A program made the position numbers and the translations under genes. DNA of 29,831 nucleotides from CBDUBH01 sp965365345. Its GTDB lineage: Bacteria; Bacteroidota; Ignavibacteria; Ignavibacteriales; SURF-24. Numbering within the stretch: position 1 is the stretch's first letter; each line of letters begins with the position of its first letter. Under the pieces are notes generated by a model. It did no database searches. It was not told the DNA's origin and worked only from the letters and a program-made list of their open reading frames with translations. The stretch spans positions 1-29,831 of the forward strand of contig CBDUBH010000043.1 of assembly GCA_965365345.1 (NCBI GenBank), written 5' to 3'. Positions 6,988-14,489 of this stretch are shown piece by piece.

Positions 6988-8898
6988 TTATTTTCTTACC
7001 GCTTGGTGCCAATCGCTCGATTTTTCCAAAAGATTTTTAATTCTGTTAACGAGTTTATGCGGATCAGTTAAATATCCTTCAAGTAAAAGTGATGATTCAT
7101 AAAGTTGTTCAACAACTTGATTTATATAGTCATCATTTGAATTTGCGGAAAATATTTTTAAAAGATTTCTGATCAATTTGTGGTCTTTATTTACTTCAAA
7201 TATTTTTTTCGGAACAGAATTATCCTGACTAACAATGCGCATGATTTTTTGCATGTGCGAAGTCATTCCATCGGCAGGATTTACAAGTACTGAAGGACTG
7301 TCAGATAATCTTTTTGAGATTCTAACTTCTGTTACTCTATCGCCTAAAATTTCTTTTATTTTTGCTAAAAGTTTATCGAAATCTTTTTCTTCATCTTTTG
7401 AAAGCGGTTCAGTTTTTTCCTCTTTCTTGTTTATATCTTCAAATTTTTCAAGATCGGCAAGATCCACTTGTTCTGCTGATTTCAATTCATGATCTTTATA
7501 TTTGCGAACCGAATCAATTGAAAATTCTTCCAATGGATCGTAAAGATATAAAACTTCCAAGCCTTTATTTTTGAAAATTTCAATATTCGGATCGGAACTT
7601 ACCGCATCTCGGCTTTGACCGGAAATGTAATAAATATCTTTTTGACCTTCTTTCATTCTTGAAACATAATCAGACAAAGAAGTAAGTTCGTCAGCTTTTT
7701 CAAAGTTTGATGAATTGAACCTTAGCAACTCAACATATTTTTCCTGATTTGCAAAATCCGAATATCCCAATCTGAAAATTTTTCCGTGTTCTTTCCAAAA
7801 TTGATTATATTTTTCCGGATCATCTTTTGCTGTTTTTGTAAGATGCGAAAGAATCTGGCTTGTAATATTTTGCGCGATCTTCATAAATACCAAATTTTCC
7901 TGCAAAGTTTCGCGTGAAATATTAAGCGGCAGATCTTCTGAATCTACAACGCCTTTTACAAAACTTAAATATTCCGGAATCAGATCTTTATTCTGATGCT
8001 GAATTAAAACTCTCCGAACGTAAAGATCCAAACCGTATTCATGGCGGTTAACTCCGAAAAGCTCCGTGCTTTTTTTAGGAATAAATAGCAAAGCATTGTA
8101 TTGAATCGGTGCATCAACTGATACGTGAATGTAATCTAAAGGCTCTTCGTTATCGTAAGTTAAAAATTTGTAAAACTCTTCGTACTGTTCTTTTTTGATA
8201 GAAGATTTCGGTTCACGCCAAATCGCGTTGATCGTATTTATTCTTTCATTTTCAAGATAGATAGGGAATGAAATAAAGTTTGAATGTTTTTTAATTGCAC
8301 TTTCAATTCTATAGCGTTCTGCAAAATCTAAAGCATCCTCACGAAGATGAAGTTCAACAGTTGTGCCGCGGGATATTTCTTCATTTAATTGGGAAATATC
8401 ATAACTTCCGGTTCCGTCAGATTCCCAAACGTAAGCAGGTTCATCTTTTTTGAATGATTTTGTTTTTACGATAGCTTTTTCTGCAACCATAAAAATTGAA
8501 TAAAATCCTACGCCGAATTTCCCGATAATATTTGTTGCATCATTTTTTCCTGTTTCAGAAACTTTTTGCAAAAATTCTGCTGAACCTGATTTTGCAATTG
8601 TTCCGATATTTGCAATAAGATCTTCTTTTGTCATACCGATTCCGGTATCACTAACGGAAATTATTTTTTTATCTTTATCAAAATTGATCTTAATTTCAAG
8701 CGGAAGATCTTTATCTGCGTAATCTTTTCCAGAAAGGGATTCAAATCTTAATTTATCCAAAGCATCCGATGCATTTGAAATAAGCTCCCGCAAAAATATT
8801 TCGCGATTTGTGTAAAGCGAATGAACTAAAATATTCAGAAGCTGTTTTACTTCAGCTTTAAATTCAAAATGTTCAACCGAACTTTTGTATTCTTCCAT
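6988..8898 (-). CDS. htpG: Molecular chaperone HtpG (bacterial Hsp90)
   Basis: HtpG is an ATP-dependent cytosolic chaperone that works as a homodimer. The GHKL ATP-binding N-terminal domain shows ELISNASDALDKLRF, DTGIGMTKEDL, GTIAKSGSAEF and GKFGVGFYSIFMVA. The middle domain follows, with VKGVVDSEDLPLNISRETLQ as the typical catalytic-arginine segment, then the C-terminal dimerisation domain. 636 residues is a full-length bacterial HtpG; the acidic insert near KKEEKTEPLSKDEEKDFDK is a variable linker. The start at 8898 has a strong ribosome site (GGAGGAG). A gap of 73 bases separates it from the next gene on the same strand. Confidence 0.98.
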   Translation of the reverse strand: MEEYKSSVEHFEFKAEVKQLLNILVHSLYTNREIFLRELISNASDALDKLRFESLSGKDYADKDLPLEIKINFDKDKKIISVSDTGIGMTKEDLIANIGTIAKSGSAEFLQKVSETGKNDATNIIGKFGVGFYSIFMVAEKAIVKTKSFKKDEPAYVWESDGTGSYDISQLNEEISRGTTVELHLREDALDFAERYRIESAIKKHSNFISFPIYLENERINTINAIWREPKSSIKKEQYEEFYKFLTYDNEEPLDYIHVSVDAPIQYNALLFIPKKSTELFGVNRHEYGLDLYVRRVLIQHQNKDLIPEYLSFVKGVVDSEDLPLNISRETLQENLVFMKIAQNITSQILSHLTKTAKDDPEKYNQFWKEHGKIFRLGYSDFANQEKYVELLRFNSSNFEKADELTSLSDYVSRMKEGQKDIYYISGQSRDAVSSDPNIEIFKNKGLEVLYLYDPLEEFSIDSVRKYKDHELKSAEQVDLADLEKFEDINKKEEKTEPLSKDEEKDFDKLLAKIKEILGDRVTEVRISKRLSDSPSVLVNPADGMTSHMQKIMRIVSQDNSVPKKIFEVNKDHKLIRNLLKIFSANSNDDYINQVVEQLYESSLLLEGYLTDPHKLVNRIKNLLEKSSDWHQAVRK

Positions 8899-8971
8899 TT
8901 TTCTCCTCCAAAATTACACTTTGAATTTTGTTTAAATAACTATTTTAATTTTGTATTTATTATTTCAAAAT

Positions 8972-9331
8972 TTATTTATCAAAAAAAAGTTTCATTGCAT
9001 AAAAGATTAAAAAAGTTGCAAATACTTTTTTTACAATTCCAACCGGAAGATCTATAACTATTTTAGAAGTAATGTAACTTCCTATCAAAAAAGTTATTGT
9101 CATGATCAAAGCCGCTTTAATATCCATTTGTCCGGCTTTGTAATAATTATAAACGGCTAAAATTCCAATTGGCGGTAAAAGCATTGCAAGAGAAGTTCCC
9201 TGCGCTTTTACTTGTGAAAAAGAAAGGAATGCAACAAGTGCGGGAATTACAATTATACCGCCACCGATTCCAAGCATTCCACTCATCATTCCTGCGGCTA
9301 ACCCGATGAGTAAAAGAATTAAAATTTCCAT
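8972..9331 (-). CDS. Half-size TauE/SafE-family membrane protein
   Basis: The 119-residue integral membrane protein consists of one TauE/SafE (sulfite/anion exporter-like) repeat. It begins with a hydrophobic helix and the family's glycine-rich motif GMMSGMLGIGGGIIVIPAL, then QAQGTSLAMLLPP-type sequence (here VKAQGTSLAMLLPP), and about two or three further helices. Usual members are about 250 residues with two such repeats, so this one probably works as a homodimer or is reduced. Transported substrate is unknown; the family has been linked to sulfur-containing anions and organic acids. It sits nine bases downstream of the S41 protease gene and is likely co-transcribed with it. Confidence 0.85.
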   Translation of the reverse strand: MEILILLLIGLAAGMMSGMLGIGGGIIVIPALVAFLSFSQVKAQGTSLAMLLPPIGILAVYNYYKAGQMDIKAALIMTITFLIGSYITSKIVIDLPVGIVKKVFATFLIFYAMKLFFDK

Positions 9332-9340
9332 TATTTGTTC

Positions 9341-10993
9341 TTATTTTAAATTTGATGAAAGCATTGCAGTATAAATTTGATCTTGTTTAAGCAATTCAAT
9401 TGCTGTTTTATATTGTTTATCGTCATTCAGCATTTCTTTTATTCTACCTGAATTGCCTAGATAACGGGAAGCCAATTCATTTTTAATTCCGTTTATGATC
9501 AAATTTTTATCATGCGTTAAATATGAACTTTTCAAAGTTGAAATTTTTGTTTTTATCTTTTTTAAATCAGCAATAATTTCATCACTCAAATTTTCTGATT
9601 TAGAAGTATTGATAAGTTTTTCCATTTCACTTTCCGAATTCAGTTCAATATTTATTTTTTTATTATCCACATAATTTAAGAAATCTTTATATAGAATTTC
9701 AAAATTGAAATCATAATAATTCTTATTTGTTTCACTGTTAAAAATTTTATCAGCAAAATCAAAGAAAATTCCTTTTGCCAAAAATGATTTTACGGGAGTT
9801 GAATTAGTATCATTTATAACAGTGCTATCAGGATGAATTCCGCCTGATGAAAATACAATTCTTTGATTATCAGTATTGAATTTTTCCACGCCGGTTTCAA
9901 CATGATTTTTAAAAACTTTATTATCTTTCGAATAATTAATTTTCTGAATTGATCTGCCGCTTGGAGTATGATATTTTGACGTTGTGATTTTTAATGAATT
10001 ATTATAAGAAAGCGGAACCACGGTCTGCACCAATCCTTTTCCAAAAGAACTTGTTCCGATTATCAATCCTCTATCATGATCTTGAATTGCGCCTGCAACA
10101 ATTTCCGCTGCAGAGGCTGTTCCGTTATCAATTAAAACAATTAAATTTTTATCTCCGTAAATTGGTTCTTCCTGTGAGTAATAATTCTTTATGTTTGATG
10201 AATCACGTCCGATCACAGTAACAATTAATTGACCTTTTTTCAAAAATTTTTCACTAACGTCAACCGCCGCTTCAAGCAATCCGCCCGGATTTCCTCTAAG
10301 ATCCAAAATTAAAGATTCAATTTTCTTTAGTTTTTGAAGATCAGAAATTGCTTCTTTTAATTCATCTCCGGCAGTTCTGGTAAATCCGGAAAGTTTAATA
10401 TACCCTATATCAGAATTTTCGGAAGTGAATCCGTAGTAAGTTACATTTTTAATTTTTACTTCTTCACGAACGATACTAAAAACTGTGGCTTCGGATTGGT
10501 TTAATCTTTTTATTGTAAGTTTTACTTCAGACCCCGGTTCACCTTTTACAAGATTTGAAACTTCATCAAAATTGGTAGGTGTTATTTCGGTTTCATTAAT
10601 TTTCAGAATTACATCGCCGATTCTTAAACCTTGCCTGTGCGCTGAATATCCTTCAAAAACTTCCACCACAACAATGCTGTCATTCCTAATTCCAATTGAA
10701 ACTCCGATTCCGCCGTATTTTCCGTTTGTTAAAAAATCAACATCGCTTTTTCTTTTTTCATCATAAAGAACGGTGTAAGGATCAAGTGAATTAAGCATTC
10801 CGTTTATTGCCGAATACATAAATTCTTCGGGATTTACTTCTTCAACGTAATTGAAAGATACTTCTTTGTAAATCCTACCGAATATATCTATGCTTTTTGA
10901 AATTTGAAAATACAGATCGCTATCACCTTTAAAAAATCCAGAGAACAAAAGCACCGGAACAACCAAAATCACATATTTTAATTTGGTTTTCAT
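9341..10993 (-). CDS. S41-family C-terminal processing protease (CtpA/Prc-like)
   Basis: This is a periplasmic or membrane-anchored serine protease that degrades or trims proteins at their C-termini. It starts with a signal peptide or anchor (KTKLKYVILVVPVLLFSGFF). It then has the N-terminal helical region (AINGMLNSLDPYTVLYD), a PDZ domain (GGIGVSIG to about LTIKRL) and the S41 core: DLRGNPGGLLEAA, nucleophile S294 in NGTASAAEI and base K319 in FGKGLVQ. The 25-residue Ser-Lys spacing is the one seen in Tsp/CtpA. A roughly 150-residue C-terminal helical extension follows. The start at 10993 is chosen because AAGGA lies seven bases upstream; the longer reading to 11035 would overlap tmk and put 14 charged residues before the signal peptide. 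Confidence 0.93.
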   Translation of the reverse strand: MKTKLKYVILVVPVLLFSGFFKGDSDLYFQISKSIDIFGRIYKEVSFNYVEEVNPEEFMYSAINGMLNSLDPYTVLYDEKRKSDVDFLTNGKYGGIGVSIGIRNDSIVVVEVFEGYSAHRQGLRIGDVILKINETEITPTNFDEVSNLVKGEPGSEVKLTIKRLNQSEATVFSIVREEVKIKNVTYYGFTSENSDIGYIKLSGFTRTAGDELKEAISDLQKLKKIESLILDLRGNPGGLLEAAVDVSEKFLKKGQLIVTVIGRDSSNIKNYYSQEEPIYGDKNLIVLIDNGTASAAEIVAGAIQDHDRGLIIGTSSFGKGLVQTVVPLSYNNSLKITTSKYHTPSGRSIQKINYSKDNKVFKNHVETGVEKFNTDNQRIVFSSGGIHPDSTVINDTNSTPVKSFLAKGIFFDFADKIFNSETNKNYYDFNFEILYKDFLNYVDNKKINIELNSESEMEKLINTSKSENLSDEIIADLKKIKTKISTLKSSYLTHDKNLIINGIKNELASRYLGNSGRIKEMLNDDKQYKTAIELLKQDQIYTAMLSSNLK

Positions 10994-11000
10994 CAAACTA

Positions 11001-11005
11001 TCCTT
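11001..11005 (-). promoter_or_regulatory. Shine-Dalgarno AAGGA overlapping the tmk stop codon
   Basis: AAGGA on the minus strand overlaps the tmk TAA and lies seven bases before ATG 10993. It settles the start of the S41 protease and suggests translational coupling to tmk. Confidence 0.6.
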
Positions 11006-11624
11006 ACCCTTTCTTTCTCTTACTGGCAATTTCATTTAAAATCTGTTCGTGAATAACTTCGATTTTCTGCATACCGTCAATAACTTTAACTCTGTGTTCT
11101 TTTTCTGATAGATCCAAATACCCGTTTCGTACTTTCAGATAAAAATCATCATTGGAAATTTCAATTCTATCCAGATTTCCCCCGTTCCGGAATTTTTTTC
11201 TTTTATGGGATTCTTCAATCGGTATATCTATAAAGAATGTAATTTCGGGAACGGTAGTTCCAATTGCAAATTTGTTAAGCTCGTTTACAAATTCCAGCGG
11301 CAAACCTCTGCCAAATCCCTGATAAGCAACTGTGGAATCGTGAAACCTGTCTGAAATTACAAAATATCCACCCTGCAAATGAGGAATTATAACTTCACGG
11401 ACAAGTTGAGCCCTGCTTGCCGAAAAAAGTAAGATTTCAGTTTCAAAGAACATTTGCAAATTTTTTTTATCCAAAAGAACATCGCGTATCTTTTCCGAAA
11501 TGGAAGTTCCACCCGGTTCTCTTATCAATTTTACTTTTTCGCCTGATTTTATTAAATGATCTTTAAGCAGATCAACTTGAGTTGATTTTCCGCAGAAATC
11601 AATTCCTTCAAAAGTTATGAACAT
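11004..11624 (-). CDS. tmk: Thymidylate kinase
   Basis: Tmk phosphorylates dTMP to dTDP with ATP, an essential step in dTTP synthesis. The P-loop is FEGIDFCGKSTQ, followed by REPGGTSISEKIRDVLL (DR(Y/E)-type TMP-binding region) and the DRF motif in ISDRFHDSTVAYQG. The length of about 206 residues fits. In most Tmk the P-loop reads GxDGxGKST; here Phe and Cys occupy two of those places (GIDFCGKST), a small departure. The start is taken as ATG 11624, one base after the stop of the YbbR-like gene (TAATATG); a TTG three codons upstream is the alternative. Its neighbour is the S41 protease. Confidence 0.96.
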   Translation of the reverse strand: MFITFEGIDFCGKSTQVDLLKDHLIKSGEKVKLIREPGGTSISEKIRDVLLDKKNLQMFFETEILLFSASRAQLVREVIIPHLQGGYFVISDRFHDSTVAYQGFGRGLPLEFVNELNKFAIGTTVPEITFFIDIPIEESHKRKKFRNGGNLDRIEISNDDFYLKVRNGYLDLSEKEHRVKVIDGMQKIEVIHEQILNEIASKRKKG

Positions 11625-11625
11625 A

Positions 11626-12537
11626 TTACTCAAATTTTTTGATTGTGTATTTTAAGGTAGAAGGTAAAACATCAATAATATTTGTAAAATCGGGTTGAGA
11701 AACAGTCGGTTTTACAATTCCTAAAGTATCTTCAATTATCTCCGAATAACTAATTGATGCGGAAATATCTTGTTCATTTAGTTTCCCTAAAATATTAATT
11801 CCGCCGCGTAAAACAACGCTGATTTTATTCGGGAAAACAATTAATTGCTCGTTTGGCGGAACATTCTTGATCTTGATTTCAATATTATCAATTTTTTTAT
11901 CGACAATTTTTTCAACTTTGAATTTAAGATTAGTAAAATTTCTTTCGTACCTTACTCCGGTTAAATATTCAAGATCAACTCTCATATCAACATCTTTATC
12001 AAGCAACTCAAAATCAATTGGAATGGTTGGGATGCTGTCAATCTTTCTTAAAATCGAATGCGGAGCAAAAGCTGTAATTGAATCCGGGAAAAGAGAAATT
12101 TCGGAAGCGAGACCATAATCACTTCTAAAATCCAAATTAACTATCGGAAAAATCTTGAATTTTTTGTTTTGAACCTTTTCAATTTGATATTCATAAGAAT
12201 CAGGATAAATTCCGAAGACTTGCACGTCATTTGCGATCCATGCATTGTCACTTAAAGCTTCGCTATAGTTGATTGATCTTTTACCGCTGTCAAACTCAGC
12301 AGAAACTTCATATTCCTTAGTTCTTCCGAGAAGAATATCGGCCAATTTCCAGCCTTCACCTCTGATCCTGATATTAACTTTATTGCTATCAAAATTGCTT
12401 ACGGTATAACCGTTTGGCACATTTATCATTTTTACCGGCACATTTATATTAGTAGAGTAAAAATCTGATAAAGCAACAGAGATCCAAAGAATTAAAGATA
12501 AAAGTAATGCGATTATAATGCTGTAAGTTCTATTCAT
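11626..12537 (-). CDS. YbbR-like domain protein, membrane-anchored
   Basis: The N-terminal transmembrane segment (YSIIIALLLSLILWISVALS) is followed by repeated beta-rich segments of YbbR type, such as NINVPVKMINVPNGYTVS with the RIRGEGWKL stretch, and a later copy around IEIKIKNVPPNEQLIVFP with SVVLRGG. YbbR/CdaR proteins are extracytoplasmic; CdaR in Firmicutes regulates the diadenylate cyclase CdaA, but no cdaA is beside this gene. Here it lies directly upstream of tmk. The start ATG 12537 is preferred over TTG 12543. The terminator at 12566-12591 separates it from the shell genes upstream, so it should have its own promoter in the short gap. The role in this organism is not known. Confidence 0.8.
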   Translation of the reverse strand: MNRTYSIIIALLLSLILWISVALSDFYSTNINVPVKMINVPNGYTVSNFDSNKVNIRIRGEGWKLADILLGRTKEYEVSAEFDSGKRSINYSEALSDNAWIANDVQVFGIYPDSYEYQIEKVQNKKFKIFPIVNLDFRSDYGLASEISLFPDSITAFAPHSILRKIDSIPTIPIDFELLDKDVDMRVDLEYLTGVRYERNFTNLKFKVEKIVDKKIDNIEIKIKNVPPNEQLIVFPNKISVVLRGGINILGKLNEQDISASISYSEIIEDTLGIVKPTVSQPDFTNIIDVLPSTLKYTIKKFE

Positions 12538-12565
12538 CTTCAAAATGATTTATAATATTTAAATA

Positions 12566-12591
12566 TAAAAAAACTCCACAAATAGTGGAGT
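12566..12591 (-). terminator. Intrinsic terminator after the microcompartment genes
   Basis: Read on the minus strand, ACTCCAC, loop TATTT, GTGGAGT is followed at once by TTTTTTT. The perfect 7-bp stem with a five-base loop and a U-tract lies 25 bases downstream of the BMC extension gene. It ends transcription of the shell genes before the YbbR-like gene. Confidence 0.85.
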
Positions 12592-12615
12592 CATAAAAAG
12601 AAATATTTTTTATTA

Positions 12616-13680
12616 TTACTTCAAAGTCTGAAAATATTCAAGCAAAACCTGTTTATTAGCCATTGAAATTTGTCTTCCTTTTATCGGGAAATTTTCAAAT
12701 TCACGGGCAAGTTTTCTTAAACTTTGAACATTATAATTTTCAAGTTCGGCAAGATCGTAATTTTCAATTATTAGTTTTGGCGCATTTTCAATTTCAGTAG
12801 GAACATTTTCTTCTTGAATTTCCTGATCAGAAATTGAAATTCCGGGTGACTCAATTTGCTCAGATTCGGGAATATTTTCGATAATTGGAACTTCCTCTGA
12901 ATTTTCTTCAGGCTCGATATGATTTAATTCTTCAAAATCTTCATCATTTTTTAATTCAGGAGCATCAACCAAATTTTCTATTTCAGTCTCATTTTTTTCA
13001 AATGAAATTAAGGAATCAAATTCGCCATTGCCAATCGGAGCATTATTTAATTCTGCGTGTTCAAATTTACCTTCAGCTAGAACTTCCTGTACTTCATTTT
13101 CAAAAATAACATTATCAGTAGAAATTATTTGTTTTTTTTCAGGAGCAGGTTTTTCAACTTTGTTTTTAGTCGGAGCAGATAAATTTTCTTTTTTGCTTGG
13201 AGCATTTGAATCTTTTATCGTTGGTTCTTTCTTTTCAGATTTTATTTCCTGTTCCTTAATTTCATCTACCGGTTTTGAAATTTCTTTTTTACTCTCTTCA
13301 ACATCATTAGATGGAAGATTTACTTCCTGAATTTCAATAACCGGTTCATCAAAAAGTGAAACTTGATCAGGATCTTTTTTTCTATTTTCTGTTTTTGAAA
13401 TTCTGATTTTTGGTTCTGAGGAAATTCCTAAAAAGTTATAAACTTCTTTATCCGGATTTGCAATAGATTTTATATTAAACAAATTACCCGAGTTATTTAA
13501 ATTGGATTTTATCAAATCTTCTGCAATTTTTACAGATGTTATATCACCTTCAAAAATCAAAATTCCGGATTTCTCTGTTTTACTAAAAGATACCAGTTTA
13601 ACGTTTGTTTCTTTTAGCATTAAATCAGCCGAAAATATTATTCCGGTGTAACTGCCGGATTCTAAAATTCCTAATGCCAT
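12616..13680 (-). CDS. BMC-domain shell protein with long acidic linker and helical C-terminal module
   Basis: Residues about 1-90 form a divergent bacterial microcompartment domain (MALGILESGSYTGIIFSADL, then FEGDITSVKIAEDLI). Its pore-loop region (SKTEKSG) is unlike the canonical one. Residues about 95-305 form a low-complexity linker rich in Glu, Asn, Ser and Pro that is probably disordered. Residues 308-354 form a compact, likely helical module (NVQSLRKLAREFENFPIKGR, ISMANKQVLLEYFQTLK) resembling SAP or Rho-N-type folds. Shell proteins with C-terminal extensions are known (PduK, EutK); EutK ends in a nucleic-acid-binding-like domain. By analogy the tail may recruit cargo or nucleic acid, or scaffold assembly. 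It follows the canonical shell gene by four bases and ends at an intrinsic terminator. No encapsulated enzyme is adjacent. Confidence 0.8.
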   Translation of the reverse strand: MALGILESGSYTGIIFSADLMLKETNVKLVSFSKTEKSGILIFEGDITSVKIAEDLIKSNLNNSGNLFNIKSIANPDKEVYNFLGISSEPKIRISKTENRKKDPDQVSLFDEPVIEIQEVNLPSNDVEESKKEISKPVDEIKEQEIKSEKKEPTIKDSNAPSKKENLSAPTKNKVEKPAPEKKQIISTDNVIFENEVQEVLAEGKFEHAELNNAPIGNGEFDSLISFEKNETEIENLVDAPELKNDEDFEELNHIEPEENSEEVPIIENIPESEQIESPGISISDQEIQEENVPTEIENAPKLIIENYDLAELENYNVQSLRKLAREFENFPIKGRQISMANKQVLLEYFQTLK

Positions 13681-13684
13681 AAAA

Positions 13685-13963
13685 TTACTTTTTATTGTTT
13701 AGTAAAAAAGTTTCTAATTCTTCATGTGGTCTGGAAATAAATCGTGAGGTTATAAATCCTCCTGATTTGCCTGCCACTTCTGCTCCGATTTCTAAAGCAA
13801 TTTTTACTGCTCCAATTTCACCGGAAAAAATAACGGTAACATTTTCACCGATAATTTCTCTCCCTAATAAATTTATATCGGCAGATTTAAGCATGGCATC
13901 AGTAGCTTCAATCGCGGAAATAAAACTCTTTGTTTCAATAAATCCTAATGATCCGAGTGGCAT
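13685..13963 (-). CDS. Bacterial microcompartment hexamer shell protein (BMC-H, PduA/EutM-like)
   Basis: This 92-residue single BMC domain closely follows the canonical pattern: LGFIETKSFISAIEATDAML, SGEIGAVKIALEIGAEVA, and the C-terminal SRFISRPHEELETF. Such proteins form cyclic hexamers that tile microcompartment shells and conduct small metabolites through a central pore. In PduA the pore residue is S40 within GSG; here residues 39-41 are G-E-N, so Glu40 would ring the pore six times. The start at 13963 has a strong ribosome site (AAGGGAG, eight bases upstream). It is paired with the extended BMC protein downstream and preceded on the same strand by ruvX, 103 bases away. Confidence 0.93.
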   Translation of the reverse strand: MPLGSLGFIETKSFISAIEATDAMLKSADINLLGREIIGENVTVIFSGEIGAVKIALEIGAEVAGKSGGFITSRFISRPHEELETFLLNNKK

Positions 13964-14066
13964 AAAATAAACTCCCTTATATGCTCCGAAATATTTTAAA
14001 TATGATTTTATGAAAATATATTATTGAATTTGAAAAGTCAAGTTTATTGTGGCGTGCTGCGGAAAA

Positions 14067-14489
14067 TTATTTTTCTTCGTCAAGAAATTCCTGTAAAATC
14101 ACTGCTGCTGCGGTTTTATCAATTAACGATTTATCCTGTCGTTTCTTTTTACTTTTTACACTTTGCAAAATTCTTTCCTGTGCAATTGAAGATGAATATC
14201 TTTCATCACGCAAAATTACCGGTAATGAAGTTGATTCCGAAAGTTTAATGTTAAAATCTTCAACTAATTTTGTAGTTTCAGATTTTTCCCCGTTTTCTTT
14301 TAATGGATAACCCAAAATAATTTTAACAACTTTATTTTCTGAAATTATTTTTAATAAATCCGGAATTAATTTTTCATCATTTGATAAAGTTTTATATGGA
14401 TAAGCAAATATTTTTAACGGATCACTTAATGCTAATCCGATTCTTTTGCTTCCGAAATCAATGGCTAAAATTCTTTCTTCTAACATCAT
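14067..14489 (-). CDS. ruvX: RuvX/YqgF-family Holliday-junction-resolvase-like nuclease
   Basis: This small RNase-H-fold protein is needed for 5' processing of pre-16S rRNA in E. coli (YqgF) and is called RuvX for its resolvase-like fold. The acidic active-site strand is ILAIDFGSKRIGLALSDP. It is followed by IILGYPLKENGEKSE, the Glu in LRDERYSSSIAQ and the C-terminal Asp in DKTAAAVILQEFL. 140 residues is normal. The ATG overlaps the rel stop codon in an ATGA arrangement (14486-14489), implying translational coupling. An ATG one codon later is possible. Confidence 0.95.
   Translation of the reverse strand: MMLEERILAIDFGSKRIGLALSDPLKIFAYPYKTLSNDEKLIPDLLKIISENKVVKIILGYPLKENGEKSETTKLVEDFNIKLSESTSLPVILRDERYSSSIAQERILQSVKSKKKRQDKSLIDKTAAAVILQEFLDEEK

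Noticed and set aside
10994..11035. Longer N-terminus of the S41 protease (start at 11035)
   Set aside because: It would overlap tmk, puts charged residues before the signal peptide and lacks a ribosome site. ATG 10993 has AAGGA at the right distance.
12885..13330. Plus-strand open frames opposite the BMC extension gene
   Set aside because: They are antisense shadows of the low-complexity Glu/Ser-rich linker, with no ribosome site and no recognisable domain.
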